A DNA stretch of 64,000 nucleotides from Bimastos eiseni (GCA_959347315.1 OY365817.1:1190857-1254856), one strand, 5' to 3'; positions 10,800-22,198 are shown, counted from the stretch's first letter. The notes: generated from the letters alone by a model not told the origin. Made by a program: numbers and translations.

Positions 10800-11560
10800 G
10801 GGGTGCTGTATTAATCTTCGCAATGAATAATGAATGCAAACTTACACGACATGTACATTAGGATACACCAGGGCGGAACAGGTGGCGCCAGTCGATGGAA
10901 CACACACCTCCTAGCGGCCTCCCCTCTCCCAACGAAACTCAAGTCTCGCCTTTTCAACAACTCTTACCCAAATACTGCTAGGTATTAAGTACTTTTTTGT
11001 TTTGCGATTTAATTGGCTTTCAGGTGGCTAACACGTATCTTCAAGGATGGACCGAGGAACCTGACAGATAGAGAGGTAAGTTTTATGCCTGGTTTCGTCC
11101 AGGTTTGGAGGGGTCCCCGGGGTTGGCACAAACTAAACTGCTTGGGCGCTGGTCTCTTTTTGCCTCCCTGTAGAACCGCCACTGGACGCGTAGCATTGGG
11201 CCACTGGTGGCGACGGTCCGTGAGGCCAACAGGTGACCTGACCTTAGACCTTTAGGTAGCTTCCAACTCTCTCCGCCTAGATTCCGACAATACCGAATTC
11301 ATCTGGCTTGGCGGCCTAACCCCATAGCCGGGACTGAAATGGAAGTTCATTACTCTGCCTCAATCAGTGAAATAGGAGCTACCCGGATTCACTTCTTTTA
11401 TTCTCAGACCCTGCCAGTCACACATATCATCCTTGTCATGGATGCGTCGTTAAATAAACTTATCACACACACACAAACACACCAGTCACATCTATCGTCT
11501 TTATCATCTTCTACGTCAATTTCGCACCATTTGCTACTCCCTCTCCCATGATGCATGTCT
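10800..11560. other. Gene-free interval
   Basis: No supported exon. The region at 10860-11240 is GC-richer and contains short open frames on the plus strand, but no splice or domain support was found. Confidence 0.35.
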
Positions 11561-11564
11561 GCAA

Positions 11565-11820
11565 ACTCAGCATGTTTAGAAGTTGTTGCTCATGCTTAGA
11601 AGTTGTTGCTTATGTTTAGAAGTTGCTGCTCATGTTTAGAAGTTGTTGCTCATGTTTAGAAGTTGTTGCTCATGTTTAGAAGTTGTTGCTACATGTTTAG
11701 AAGTTGTTGCTAGTGGTTAGCAGTTGATTTGAATGCTAATAGAGTGCACTGAATGTTCAAAAGTTGCTCTAAATGGTTATAAGCTGCTTCGAATGTTTAG
11801 AAGTTGTTTTAAATGAAATA
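11565..11820. repeat. 20-bp minisatellite
   Basis: Units of CATGTTTAGAAGTTGTTGCT repeat from about 11567. Seven or eight are nearly perfect, followed by decayed copies to 11815. The gradient of divergence from left to right suggests recent amplification on the left side. Confidence 0.9.
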
Positions 11821-12179
11821 AAGCAATCAACGCAAACCCTGAGGTTAGGTAGTGATAATGCAAAAATTGGAAACATCTAAAGGTCGGTATTCGTTTAACA
11901 GCTGCTATTCTCTCCACCAAAACGCCATCGGTAATTGACTCGTAATTAAAAATATAGGACGATTTCCTTTTCGCACAGGGACAATTGACCGTCCCTAACG
12001 CGAGAGGGAGCCGAGAGTAATTGCCCGTTCAGTCGCGAACCCAAGCCAACGCCTGGTGTAATTGCACTGCCTGCGGACACCACAACGACCACCGATCGCT
12101 TACCTGAACGACCACAAGGAGACCGGTTGATATGGACTGCTAGGTATTAAGATTGAAACAGGAAACCTTTATCCTAGCG

Positions 12180-12245
12180 TATCTTAAGATTTATATAGCG
12201 CCTCCGACAGAGCAACTATTCAGGGGCGCCCTCAGCACGTAAACT
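12180..12245 (-). mobile_element. L2-like 3' terminus
   Basis: On the minus strand CGTGCTGAGGGCGCCCCTGAATAG leads to GGAGGCGCTATATAAATCTTAAG, typical of an L2-type end. Part of it recurs at 30535-30560. Confidence 0.5.
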
Positions 12246-12424
12246 CCGGGGTGAATACAAACGCTTTTTAAACGTCAATATAGTTCAAAAGATAACGCAA
12301 TGACTCTTGGGAGCGCAGGATACCACGCGAGCGCTGCGTAAAGTAAGAGGGGTTTCAAGGTGGTTTATCAACCTGGAAGCCTTTGTGCAATATCCGCTAC
12401 CCATGCTAATAACACTGTCACGTA

Positions 12425-12520
12425 ATAACTCCTAGTCGTAATCGTAGACTCTAAACTTCTAAAGCGCCATTCTAAAGCAAAGCACAGGGTATGAGTTTAT
12501 TCACAAGTGCTGCGTCAAGT
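12425..12520 (+). mobile_element. Short dispersed repeat family F
   Basis: CGTAATCGTAGACTCTAAAC, TTCTAAAGCGCCATTCTAAAG and GTTTATTCACAAGTGCTGCG align with copies at 30603-30690 and 39245-39340. Confidence 0.6.
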
Positions 12521-13087
12521 CAGCGGAGTGTTCCAGGTGGTAGTCAAAAGGAGAGCAAAGTCCGGTTTTCAGGATTACAGACCTAAACAATATCCTCCCA
12601 AGTGCTTTTGAGGGAAGCTAAGAGGGCGCTATATAAATGTCTAGATGCCTTTCGTATATTTTCAAGTCACCCGTAGACAATACTTGTTAACTTACTCCAA
12701 TTACTACAGTTCTAACAATGCACGGAGAGCTGATGACTGAGAGGCTGTGGACGCTCTTGAATAAGCTGGTGCCCTGCGCTCAGTTTTTCCAGTGGCGCTT
12801 TAAAAGTGCATTTTACTATAAAGACTGGCCTCCGGAATAAGCAACATTGAGAAATTCTAGCCACAAGTAATCTTTAATGTCATGATTTCCACATTGCGTA
12901 GGTCTATACGGACTGTTTTCAGCACATTTGCTACTATGAAGAAGTCCACAGCATGGCATAGACTCTATCGGAAGTAGTACAGAGGGCGCCAGACAATAAT
13001 ATTAGGAAACACGGCATAGGCTTACATGATGGGAGTATAAACGTCGATCGAAAACATACAATAAAAGAAAACTCCGCCACTGGTTGT

Positions 13088-13170
13088 ACTCGGCCAGTGC
13101 CAGTCCCAAGCCTGGATAAAGGAGGAGGGCGACGCTAATGATCTTTGTTATCACAGAGTGTCGTTAAACT
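13088..13170 (+). mobile_element. Short repeat family C-S copy
   Basis: Contains CAGTGCCAGTCCCAAGCCTGG, then AGGAGGGCGACGCTAATGATC and ACAGAGTGTCGTTAAACTGC. This is the cleanest member of the family. Confidence 0.7.
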
Positions 13171-13329
13171 GCAAATACCTACCTACAATAAAAGAAGCGC
13201 TTATGGCAATTTCTCGCATTTATAAACGACTTCGTCAACGAATCATTTCCATACATAAAAATCCTTTAAAAGATAAAAGGCGCCTCAAAAAGACAATGGC
13301 CAAAGTGTACCAACTTGGCCCAGAGACTC

Positions 13330-13450
13330 TGAACACACATGTCATCTGTCTGCTGCCGACGCATTTCTGTTTGTTGGTTGGCTCCACGCTTGTGCGTGAG
13401 TCCACCACAGGTGACTCTTTCAGCTACTGTGCACCGTTTTGCCAACTTAT
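13330..13450 (+). mobile_element. Dispersed repeat shared with 53464-53560
   Basis: Both loci carry a CAT(G)CCATCTGT start, TGGTTCCACGCTAGTGCGTG-like core and CCACCACNGGCGACTCTTT. The open frame across 13158-13454 is explained by this repeat plus chance. Confidence 0.55.
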
Positions 13451-14880
13451 GTAAATTATCCGATAGCAATGACATTTAAAATCATATAAGATTTATATAA
13501 TCATATAAGGCTTAAACGCAGAATATAGGTATCATGAAGGGGGGCTATAAAAATGTTTGATTACATTACATTATATCGTCTGCTCAGCATTCGCCTCAGC
13601 AGCTCTCACCAGTTGCATCCAGCGATGGGAGAGGAAAGACCCCAAGGTTGCCAGAAGTGAGATGCTTGACGTTTCTTACATAAACGCTGTTCATTTCCGA
13701 CAACATACCGGTTATTAACACATTAGTTTTGATAAATTGTAAATTTATACGCTCGGCTAGATTGGGAGAGGCTGTTGTTCTGTCAAGGTGGAGGGGGGTG
13801 GGTTTAGACGCCACTTAGTACCCTCCATCCTTCTCTGTCTTCCTCTCTGCTTCCTCCTCCACCTCCTCCGCCTTCTCCTCTTCTTTCTCTGCCTTCTCCT
13901 CTTCCGTCTCTGCTTCCATTTCTCCATGGCAACCGGACTTGGATCCTCACTTAGCACATCCGGACAACCCCTCCAACGCGACGCAGCGCCGTTGATCAGC
14001 CTGTGCCACACGCTAAGCATTTCAACAGTGCTTTAAAAGGTCTAGATTGCGACTAAGAGCATCACCATTAGAAGGAAGTAGCATATCAATCCCACGCCAT
14101 TTCCAAACACATTGAAGAGACTCTCGAATGGCACTTCAGGATACCAAGAGCAACGCTTGGCCAAAGAAGACCCGTGCGTTTAACGGACTCTAAGAGAGGC
14201 GCCCTTATATTGCAGCCGGACAGTACTCGCCTCACCTTTTGACCACCCGCTTGGGAACTACAGCTTGAGCCCCTCAGCACAGCGTAGAATTGGCCCTGGG
14301 CTTGGTGAACAGGTAGAAAAAATGGGAAGTATAGGTCAAATTTGTAAAGAAAAAAAATGCATGATTGTTTTATTCTATTCCAAGTTTCGATTCATTTGCT
14401 AACGATAACATTGAACAACTAGCGACCAAACAGTGGGCAACTAACCACTTTAAAAAGGACAAGCAGTAATAAACACTGCAGAAATTTGTGGTAGTTTTGA
14501 AGTATTTATATTGGGGGTGGCAATAGCGATTCCATTACCACCTCACATTTGAGGACCGTCCCCTCCTACTCCTTAAGTCTCCGCCCCTGCAACTCAGTCT
14601 TTCTCTTCCCCGCTCCGATACCGCATTGACCTGGGTTGGAAGCGCCTCTGAGTCGGCAAGAGTCGCTTTATAAATGTTACATTGCAGCTAAAAATTAAAA
14701 ATAGACTCATAAACTCATGAATTCATCCGGTGGCAAAATTCACAAGGAGGCGGTAGTGGCGGAAATTTGAATACCCAACCATGGCTCAGTAATCAATTCC
14801 TTCATTCATTCAAAGCATTTACATGGCGCCCCTCAGACCACGACTAAAGTAAAACCCTGATAACAATCAACTTCCTTCTT
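13450..14880. other. Gene-free interval with purine-rich tract
   Basis: A CTCCTCC-rich block at 13850-13920 would encode Arg-rich or Glu-rich peptides on the minus strand, but splice sites are poor. An L2-like GTCGCTTTATAAATGTTACATT end is visible near 14660-14685. Nothing else is identified. Confidence 0.35.
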
Positions 14881-14881
14881 C

Positions 14882-14917
<36 letters not shown>
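14881..14917. repeat. (ATT)n tail of L2 copy 2
   Basis: Reverse-oriented equivalent of the AAT tail at 5505. Confidence 0.85.
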
Positions 14918-15980
14918 ATTTGTAACGCGCACAAGGTCACACCTAAATGTGAATCTGAGGCGCGGATAGTCAGTCGCCAGGAGAAGATGCAATTAGATTT
15001 CCAAATCCTTGAAAGCCAAAGACAAATAGTGAGTTTTGAGTCGCTTTTTGAAGGGAGGAAGTGAATTTGAGCTACGAACACAGTCGATTCCATTCCCTAG
15101 GAGCAGAGACAGGAAATGCACGAGAGCCCATAACTGTTCTGCATCGTGATTCAACTAAAAGACCTGTACTTGATGATCGTAAGCAACGAGGAGGAATGTA
15201 AGGAGTTAGTAGAGCATGAATATAGGTAGGTATACTGGTGATGATGGCTTTCTAGGTCAAACAAGCTAACTTAAATTTGATTCTGAATTCAACAGGGAGC
15301 CAATGCAGCTGGTGGAGTAGGGCAGAGGAGCCTGTTCGTAGTGGGACACGTAGCACTACTCGAGCTAACGTATTTTGGATACGTTGAAGCCTTTTGAGTT
15401 CAAGGTCTGAGAGACCGACAAAAAGTGAAATAGCATAATCGAGACGAGAGGAGACAAGTGAGCAGGCTATAGTTTCAGACATATTTTGGGTTAGAGCCGA
15501 CCTTATGTGACGTATTGCCCTGATGTGGTAGAAACAAGATTTACAAAGGCTTGTTATGTGAGGTCGAAATGTGAGCTTGCGGTCGAGGGTAACCCCAAGT
15601 GTTTTAGCAGAGTCTAAAAGCGGCACAGCAGTGCCAGCCAGTTCAATGCTAGAGAGCATAGGGAAAGAACGCAGGCGTTGACATTAGCCAAATACAATTG
15701 CTTCAGACTTGTCTGGGTTTATGGCCAAACCATTGAAACAGAACCATGCATATATGGATGAGAGGCATTCTTCCAGTTTTAGTTTACCAGACTGATCGGT
15801 GTGTGACAGAGCAATATGGAGCTGAGTATCATCTGCATACTGTTGTAATTGAATTCCAAAGTGCTTAGCTATACGACTGATTTGGGAAGTAAAGACTGTA
15901 AATAATAAAGGGCCGAGGACAGAACCTTGTGGCACTCCAGCAGTGCAAAGTGTGGGCTCCGACCGAGCAGATCCTTTCTA
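14918..15980 (-). mobile_element. L2-type LINE, copy 2 (5'-truncated)
   Basis: It is a close relative of the copy at 4310-5504 in the opposite orientation. Two minus-strand frames cover the reverse transcriptase end. The first (15684-15935) has PQGSVLGPLLFTVFTSQISR and the YADDTQ box, then FNGLAINPDKSEAIVFG. The second (15252-15659) has LLDSAKTLGVTLDRKLTF, SSRLDYAISLFVGLSDLELK, IQNTLARVVLRVPL and LHWLPVEFRIKFK. It retains the ~9-bp and ~13-bp segments that copy 1 lost. Homology stops near 15980, upstream of PQGS, so it is 5'-truncated. A stop separates the two frames. Confidence 0.9.
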
Positions 15981-15984
15981 TACT

Positions 15985-16105
15985 CCTTTCCACCTTCATC
16001 TCCTCCACCTACTCTTCCTCCTCCTCCTGCTCCTCCCCCTCGTTGCCTTCATCGTCCTTCTCTTTCTTCTCCGATTCTCATGCTTATCTCATCCTAAATT
16101 CTCCT
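15985..16105. repeat. CT-rich low-complexity tract
   Basis: CTCCTCCTCC and TTCTCC runs directly beyond the truncated 5' end of L2 copy 2. Open frames on the plus strand are explained by composition. Confidence 0.6.
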
Positions 16106-17230
16106 CTTCTTCATCGTTCTGCGCACCGATAATGTCCACTCATGCCATCCAAAATTTATCACTGAACATATGTCGTGGTTTGGACTGTATATCCCTCGAT
16201 AATACATCTATAAACAACCCACCAACTAATCAAACAAGCAATTGAATTTGATATAGCGTCTCTCAAGAAATTCACCCAGCCCAGCCTCGGCCAAAGAAAA
16301 CATATTTCAGAGTAGAATAGTAAGGGGATGCAAAGTTCCTAGGCAAGACCCACAAATCTATTGGTAGGCCATTCCAAGCAGTCTGGCCCACCACTGACTC
16401 ATATGAATCCCGATTCATTCTCTAGTCCCAACAACACATCCATTCATCCAACAAATTCACCCATTCACCTACTCATCATCTATTCACCCATCCACACCAT
16501 GATTATCCTTACCTCCGCTTCAGTATAGCACTACATGAAAACTGGCATACCTACCCAACGCACAAACAACATCGATCATAATTATTATTATATCTCGTTT
16601 AATACCTCACCTAGTACTTCAACATATTGTCATCCCTGCTTTGTCCTCTGATAACCACAACACCAACAAACACAAACCGACACAATCAAATATGGAAACA
16701 AACACATCACACAGTGACGCACATGATACGAAAACTGAATAACAAAAGCTCATTTACTTAACGGACCTACAGTAGGGCAGTAGGCCTATAAAACAATATG
16801 GGTATTACTCAATACAAGTATTGAACATCACCACTGTTTGCAGTCCAGCAATGTCAGTCCTAAGCCTGGATAAAGGAGGAGGGCGACGTTAATGATCTTT
16901 GTTATCGCACAGTGTCGTTAAACGGCAACTTATCAACCATCAATACAAGTATTTTCAAATATAAATACTTATTTACTTGTGTTGTGGTTGTCACAGGACT
17001 AGTTGGTTAGTTAATCGCTTTAACTCACTTATAGCATATACATGTATTACGATGTTGGAGAAGACCTATTCTGATTTGGGAAGCAGTCTCGTCTAAGTGA
17101 GGAACAGAGCATCATGATTTCAAAACACATCAACAGAGTCTTTGGAGATGTCCATTCCAATTTGGAAGACATCTATTCTGATTTGAGAGGATCTCAGAAC
17201 AGATTAAATCGCAGCAAAGAACAGGTCTAT
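16106..17230. other. Gene-free interval
   Basis: Apart from the family C-S copy at 16845-16930 nothing is recognisable. Confidence 0.35.
16845..16930 (+). mobile_element. Short repeat family C-S copy
   Basis: CAATGTCAGTCCTAAGCCTGG, AGGAGGGCGACGTTAATGATC and GTGTCGTTAAACGGC match the copy at 13088 at most positions. Confidence 0.7.
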
Positions 17231-17299
17231 CATGATTTTCACTGAGTCAACTCATTCATCTGTAAACCTGTGTTTAATGTTTCTATGGAAGCATTTCGA

Positions 17300-17460
17300 G
17301 TGTTTGTACGTGTGTTTGTACGTGTGTGTGCTTATTATGTGTAACATTGTATGGATACATATGTGTTTCTGTGTGTGTCTGTGTGTGCGTGCATGTGTGT
17401 GTGTCTTTATCCATGCGTTTGAATGCATGTGTTTGTGTGTACCCGTCTGTACGTACAATA
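17300..17460. repeat. (TG)n-rich simple sequence
   Basis: Interspersed GTGTGTG tracts just downstream of the stop codon of the 17495-18616 gene. The long Cys/Val frames are artefacts. Confidence 0.6.
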
Positions 17461-17494
17461 GAAGCTTTTGTATGAGATGAATAATTATTATCGT

Positions 17495-18616
17495 TCAAAC
17501 CTCTGTATGGTCATCCCCATCAGAGGCAGGAGGGACCCGTCCAGTGCAGCCGCCCTTCGAAGTATCAGCCGTCGACTTCGCCATCTTCTCGATTCCCTGC
17601 AAGAGCAAGGCCTCAAGGTAAGGCCCTGAATCGAGGAGCTCACTCCAGCTGTGACTTCGAGGTGGCGGAACCAGCGAATCAGTGGCGTCCAGTTTCAGAG
17701 CGGACTCCGAGTTCCTGCTGAATCCAGCGAAACTCAGTCGCTTCTTGATGGACCTGACGAACCTCTCTCCCTGTCGTCTCAACAGGGTCCCTGGAGTCTT
17801 GAAACTTATGCTCAGGCTTCTGTTGATAATCGATTGATTGGTAAGAGGAGGATCTTCCAAAGCAGAACGCTCAGAATGTCTCGAGCCGTCGAATACAGAA
17901 GACACATTTGAGACATCCGAGTCAGAATCATTCCTAGTGGAGTCCTTGTGATGTGTCTTTGCTAGTTCAATTAGACCTTTCGTCCTCTCTCCTTCTCCTC
18001 CTGCCTCTAATCCAGCTTCCACTCTCTCTTTTCCTAATCTGACCTCACCAACCGATCCCATTGTTCCTTTCCATGATCCCATTCCCGATTTCGACCTTGA
18101 TCCTTCAGATCCTAGTTCCACACTCGCTCCTGATCCTCCCATTAATCGCGATCTTTGTCCTGATTCAACTTCCGTTTTGGATGCAATTCCAATTCCTGAC
18201 CTTCCGCCTGTTCCTCGATCCTTGTCTCCTCCAGACTCAATCCCTGATCCAATTCCAACTTCATCAAAGACTTCCAAATCGTAGAAGACGCTGGTGTCAG
18301 GCTTCAATCTGACTCTGCTCCGTAGAGGTCCCCTGTGGTAGCTTCTCCTGCCCGGCGTCCGGTCCCTCCCCCCACACTCTGGCACCTCCGCAATCAGTTC
18401 AAGCATTCTAGACCTTGGAAGGACGAGATCATCCTTCGCTCTCTGAGCTCCTTCTGCTTTCGATAATCCACACACATATTGCGAATCGCTATAGAAAAGG
18501 CTGAATCGTTGTTTCGCCTTCTGCCTAACAGTGCTGCAACCCTCTTCCTCTACCCTGCCGAACAGGGACTGCCGCAATTCGGCCAGGGTAGGCATCTTCG
18601 AAACACTTCCAGACAT
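17495..18616 (-). CDS. Hypothetical Ser/Gly/Arg-rich protein, 373 codons, with PDZ-like C-terminus
   Basis: One uninterrupted minus-strand frame. The ATG at 18616 has A at -3 and an in-frame stop 9 nt upstream, so the start is well defined. Residues 1-60 include PTLAELRQSLFGRVEEEG and QKAKQRFSLFYSDS. Residues 110-215 are Gly/Ser/Glu low complexity (GIGSG, GSGAS, GMGSW). The last 100 residues are the most protein-like: SLSISFKTPGTLLRRQGE, VRSIKKRLSFAGFSRNSES, SHSWSELLDSGPYLEALLLQ. The protein ends HTEV, which fits a class I PDZ ligand (T-x-V). I recognise no family. A weak alternative donor ACAGAG|gtttga lies inside the last two codons; using it would drop the stop and join in phase to the exon at 10594-10768. 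So this may be a 5' exon of that gene rather than a separate gene. Confidence 0.6.
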   Translation of the reverse strand: MSGSVSKMPTLAELRQSLFGRVEEEGCSTVRQKAKQRFSLFYSDSQYVCGLSKAEGAQRAKDDLVLPRSRMLELIAEVPECGGRDRTPGRRSYHRGPLRSRVRLKPDTSVFYDLEVFDEVGIGSGIESGGDKDRGTGGRSGIGIASKTEVESGQRSRLMGGSGASVELGSEGSRSKSGMGSWKGTMGSVGEVRLGKERVEAGLEAGGEGERTKGLIELAKTHHKDSTRNDSDSDVSNVSSVFDGSRHSERSALEDPPLTNQSIINRSLSISFKTPGTLLRRQGERFVRSIKKRLSFAGFSRNSESALKLDATDSLVPPPRSHSWSELLDSGPYLEALLLQGIEKMAKSTADTSKGGCTGRVPPASDGDDHTEV

Positions 18617-18622
18617 CTTTCC

Positions 18623-18634
18623 TCAGCCACCCAT
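18623..18634 (-). promoter_or_regulatory. Three-codon upstream ORF (Met-Gly-Gly-stop)
   Basis: On the minus strand ATGGGTGGCTGA lies 6 nt before the main ATG at 18616, in the same frame. If transcribed, its stop is so close to the next start that ribosomes could re-start or slide back only over 6 nt. That the region is 5' untranslated sequence is inferred, not shown. Confidence 0.45.
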
Positions 18635-18639
18635 CCGCT

Positions 18640-19640
18640 AACGCACAATCCGTGGCTAACTAACCTAACTTCTGCAACTTTATTGAATCTAAACAGATTG
18701 AATACTTTCCGTGTAAGCAGTACTCTTAGAAACTTCGAAAACTTGGTCTCGTTTTTTTCAGTGTAGGTTCCAATCCCTGATAATTCCGTGCAAAAGTCAA
18801 AGTTCTTTTACGGTTAAGCTTGGCGGCCACAACTCAGTTGTAAAAGTTACAATACCTGGTCCTGCTTCAAAGTTCTTGTCATGATATAATATCCAAAACC
18901 CAATTGTTACCAGTGAACTTCTGTAGACGTTATTTGCTGTTGCCCAGACCTTGCTATAACCAGTCGTAAAACTTAAACCCCTCTGGCCATCACAACCGTC
19001 ATCACGCACAGGTGTTCGGGTCACAGAGTATATCAATTCCCGAAGGTAAACTCAAAACTCAAAACACAAACGAGGTCCGATAAACACTAGCCGACCGTCG
19101 GATAAAAGCAACGGAAACTTCGAAAATCGATAGCTAAGGCCCGACATCAAAACCGTCGAAATAGACATCCACATAAACAAACACCCAGCGGCACAAACAC
19201 GGACAACCTTAGACGCAGCCAGCATTTTAAGAGGACTCAGACCTACACCGAGGACACACTAGGTGCGTTCCGTATCCGCTTCGCATATGCACCGAGCAAC
19301 AACCGCACACGGGGTATACACACACTGTGCGGTATAGTTACTCGGTCGAGTATATCACCCGCTCTGAGCACGACCCGTGCACACCCTAAAGCACCTAAAA
19401 ACCTGGGGGGCTCAGGACAGGACAATGTCATGGCAATTATACCTAACTCTATACGCGACGGTCGAGTCAAATATTGTGCAATGAACGTGCACGATCGTTG
19501 TTCATAAAATGCCTGAGGCCAACAAGGCAACACAGGCGGCGTCAACATTATTCCGGTCAAATTGCGGCGCGTGATTGTTGCTGGCCAGATAACAAAGACC
19601 GACGCAGGTTCTCAACCACTTGTTAAGGATCGAGTTCCGC
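18640..19640. other. Upstream region of the 17495-18616 gene
   Basis: About 1 kb without repeats I can name. 19243-19560 is CpG-richer than its surroundings. No TATA box or other promoter element could be fixed by eye. Confidence 0.3.
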
Positions 19641-19920
19641 TTGATTGAACGCAGAGCAAATGAAGAGAAAAGACACAGGAGGCAGACGAAGGCTGAAAGA
19701 GACGGAGGCAGACAGAGGACAGACGTAGACAGTTTAAGACAGACGTAGATAGAAGAAGACGGACGAAGACAGACGAAGATAGAAGCAAACACAGAGACAG
19801 ACAGAGAAAAGCTGATACAACGTTCAAAGAGCAACCCATCTCATCATCATCACTTCTATCTATCTGTCCGTCCGTCTGTCTGTCTGTCTGCCTGTCTGTC
19901 TGTCTAAACTTCTTTTTGAA
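19640..19920. repeat. GACAGA/GTCTGT simple sequence
   Basis: Degenerate AGACAGACG units up to 19810, then CTATCTATCTGTCCGTCC and (GTCT)n at 19855-19908. Confidence 0.75.
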
Positions 19921-20144
19921 TCCTATGCGTGTTGTCTATTTCTAATTCTTGACTGGCTCTACGCGTCTGCGGGATCTCGCCAGTGGTCACTATTCTACGT
20001 ACCTAGGTAGGCCTACTGTTTAGGGCAGGCGCGCAACACTTTTGTGCGCTACATGTATGTAGGGCCTAAAACTAATACTACAAATGTTTATCAGCATGCA
20101 TACGACTCGATGATAGGACCACTTGAAGGGACGCTATACAAAAT

Positions 20145-20250
20145 TGCTGTAATAATAATAACAATAATAACAACAACAAGAACACCAACAGCAAAAACAG
20201 CAGCACCAGCAGCAGCAGCAACGACAACAAAAACAATAATAATAGTAATA
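20145..20250. repeat. AAT/CAA/CAG-rich simple sequence
   Basis: Mixed AATAATAAC, AACAACAAG and CAGCAGCAGCAA triplets followed by AATAATAGTAATAAT. Confidence 0.7.
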
Positions 20251-20259
20251 ATAACTATA

Positions 20260-21730
20260 CATGAATGGAAAGCACGCATTCACGTATATCATTTTGTGTA
20301 TGTCACTGTTCCTCATAATTTTTCAAATTATTCACAAAAACGTATAATTTTGCAAACGAGTTTTAACTGAAAATAGTTAGGTCTATCAGTGGATAAAATA
20401 ATGTAATTGAAACAAAATAATTATTACTTATATGGTAATAATCTACGAAACACAACATGATAGAGAATGAGGAATAGCCTATTTCATGTCCAAAACTTCT
20501 TGCTGTTTGTTCTTTGCTTATGACTACGGCATAACCGGAAATCGCCTCGGACATTCGCCTCGGCCGAATATTGGACTATTTGGAAGTATTCGCCTCGGCA
20601 AATATTACACCCGCAAATAGCTAAAAATAACTTTTTTAGATAAAATAATATTTTTTCATCAAACAAATTTAGGACTAGCGGACTCACTTATAAGCTGTTG
20701 ATTATTTAAACAAGAACTTAGCATTCCAATGAATTTTCTTTAAAATAATGATCATGATAATTTATATGTTTTAATTTCTTTTGGCAGTATTTCCTAGGTG
20801 GCAACAAATCAGTAATTTTCTTGCTTGAATTAGCTCCACTTACTTTCCGGTAAACATTAGAGAGTAAAGACGTCATTGATAACTTCATATTTCAAATTTT
20901 ATAACAAGGTTTTACATTATTTTCACAAATAAAGTTATCAAATAATAAACATATTGCTATACCTAGAGTGCGACAATACGCTACATGAGGGATATTGTTA
21001 TAGACTCTGCATTGACTATAGAAAGTTCTCCGTAACTGTGCACGTGACAGGTTAACTATGCTTTGCCTACAAATGGTACTCGCTGCCAGATTTGCCGCTA
21101 CTATTCGGTTCGTACCCGGATCCGGAAAATAGTTCATCCAAATACTCGGATTCGGTACTCTGTGGAAATTTTCTACTCGGTTATGCCCTGCTTATGACGT
21201 CAAAGGGAGTAGGCCTGAGTAGAGAACTGAGTAGACCTAGTAGAGAAGACTCTTGTCATTACAAGATTAAAAACAATTAATCCTTATGCATATGAAACAA
21301 CAAAAGCAATCTAGCTTTTTACTAGAAAACAACAGCAAAAGGCACGAACACAATGACCCTTACGAAAAAAAGTAATTGCCAGTGGGATCTGGTTTTGATA
21401 AAGCATCTAGAGTTTCTAGACCGAAGAAGAATGGAAAGTTCATACGAAAAATTACCCAGAATACATAAAATATGGATTTGTTATTGCTAGTGATGAAAAT
21501 AGCCCAAAATCTTTTGTGTGTTTGTTACATGCGGTGCCACACTTCGCGATGAAGCCATCAGAGTTTCACCGAAACCTACATTCAATTTATCCAACTGACA
21601 AGGAAAACAATTGATTTTTTTCATTAAGGAAGTGCAAGGAAATAAGAAATTGCAATGAGTAGATGGTAGAGAGAACCAATGTTAACGTTTGTACATTGAT
21701 GGCATCTCTGCAGGGACTCCTGTCCTTATT
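20260..21730. other. Gene-free AT-rich interval
   Basis: Nothing recognisable. Short repeats of TTCGCCTCGG occur near 20555-20605. Confidence 0.35.
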
Positions 21731-21739
21731 GGTGCTTTT

Positions 21740-21785
21740 AAGGACTCAGTAATAGGACTACTAATGTTTTATATTATCTACAATC
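21740..21785 (+). repeat. Left member of a direct repeat pair around the CR1-group LINE
   Basis: AGGACTCAGTAATAGGACTAC and ATTATCTACA match the segment at 26868-26908 (GGGCTCCGTAATTGGACTAC ... ATTATCCACA). Next to both are (ACCAAG)n-type tracts (21797-21860; 26238-26275 and 26845-26873). Confidence 0.6.
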
Positions 21786-21862
21786 CAGGGTTGGGCATGA
21801 GACCAAAACCGAGACCAAGACCGAGAGCGGGTGGCCCCAGACCAAGACCAATACCTCGAAGG
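21786..21862 (+). repeat. (GACCAA/GACCGA)n tract
   Basis: CCAGGGTTGGGCATGAGACC opens a run of GACCAAGACCGAGACC. The same motif follows the LINE on its other side. Starts of the form CAGGGTTGGGC are reminiscent of hAT transposon ends, but no second terminus was found. Confidence 0.45.
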
Positions 21863-22198
21863 GGCAAAGATAAACAGCGTCCATTGATCGTGAAATTCGT
21901 CAGTCAACGAATTAGGAACATGGTCTACAAGCAACGTACATCTCTGAGAAACTCGTCCGCAGGCAATGGAAACTCCATCATCTTCGTCAATGAGCATCTC
22001 ACGTCTCTGAATGCTCAGATATATGCACGGGCCAGAAGGCTGATCAAGGAGAAAAGAATGTCCTCAGCCTGGACTTCGGGAGGTCGAGTTCGCATTCGGA
22101 TGTCTGATGACCACGACAAAAAGCCTCGATGGGTCACCTTCCTGAAAGACTTGGACAACCTTCTACTCGATGCAATACCCTCCATCACGGGCCACTGA
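21855..22198 (+). pseudogene. LINE ORF1-type segment
   Basis: Encodes KDKQRPLIVKFVSQRIRNMV followed by FVNEHLTSLNAQIYARARRL and a WTSGGRVRIRM segment. This is the nucleic-acid-binding region common in ORF1 proteins of CR1-like LINEs. The frame extends upstream into the GACCAA tract, which is not part of the protein. Confidence 0.65.

Noticed and set aside
13757..14020. Arg-rich (or Glu-rich) minus-strand exon for the hidden gene
   Set aside because: The purine-rich tract gives charged peptides in any frame, no good acceptor exists, and the phases do not match the neighbouring exons.
21689..21855. N-terminal part of the ORF1 frame as real protein
   Set aside because: This stretch translates the direct repeat and the GACCAA tract (RPKPRPRPR), which lie outside the LINE.
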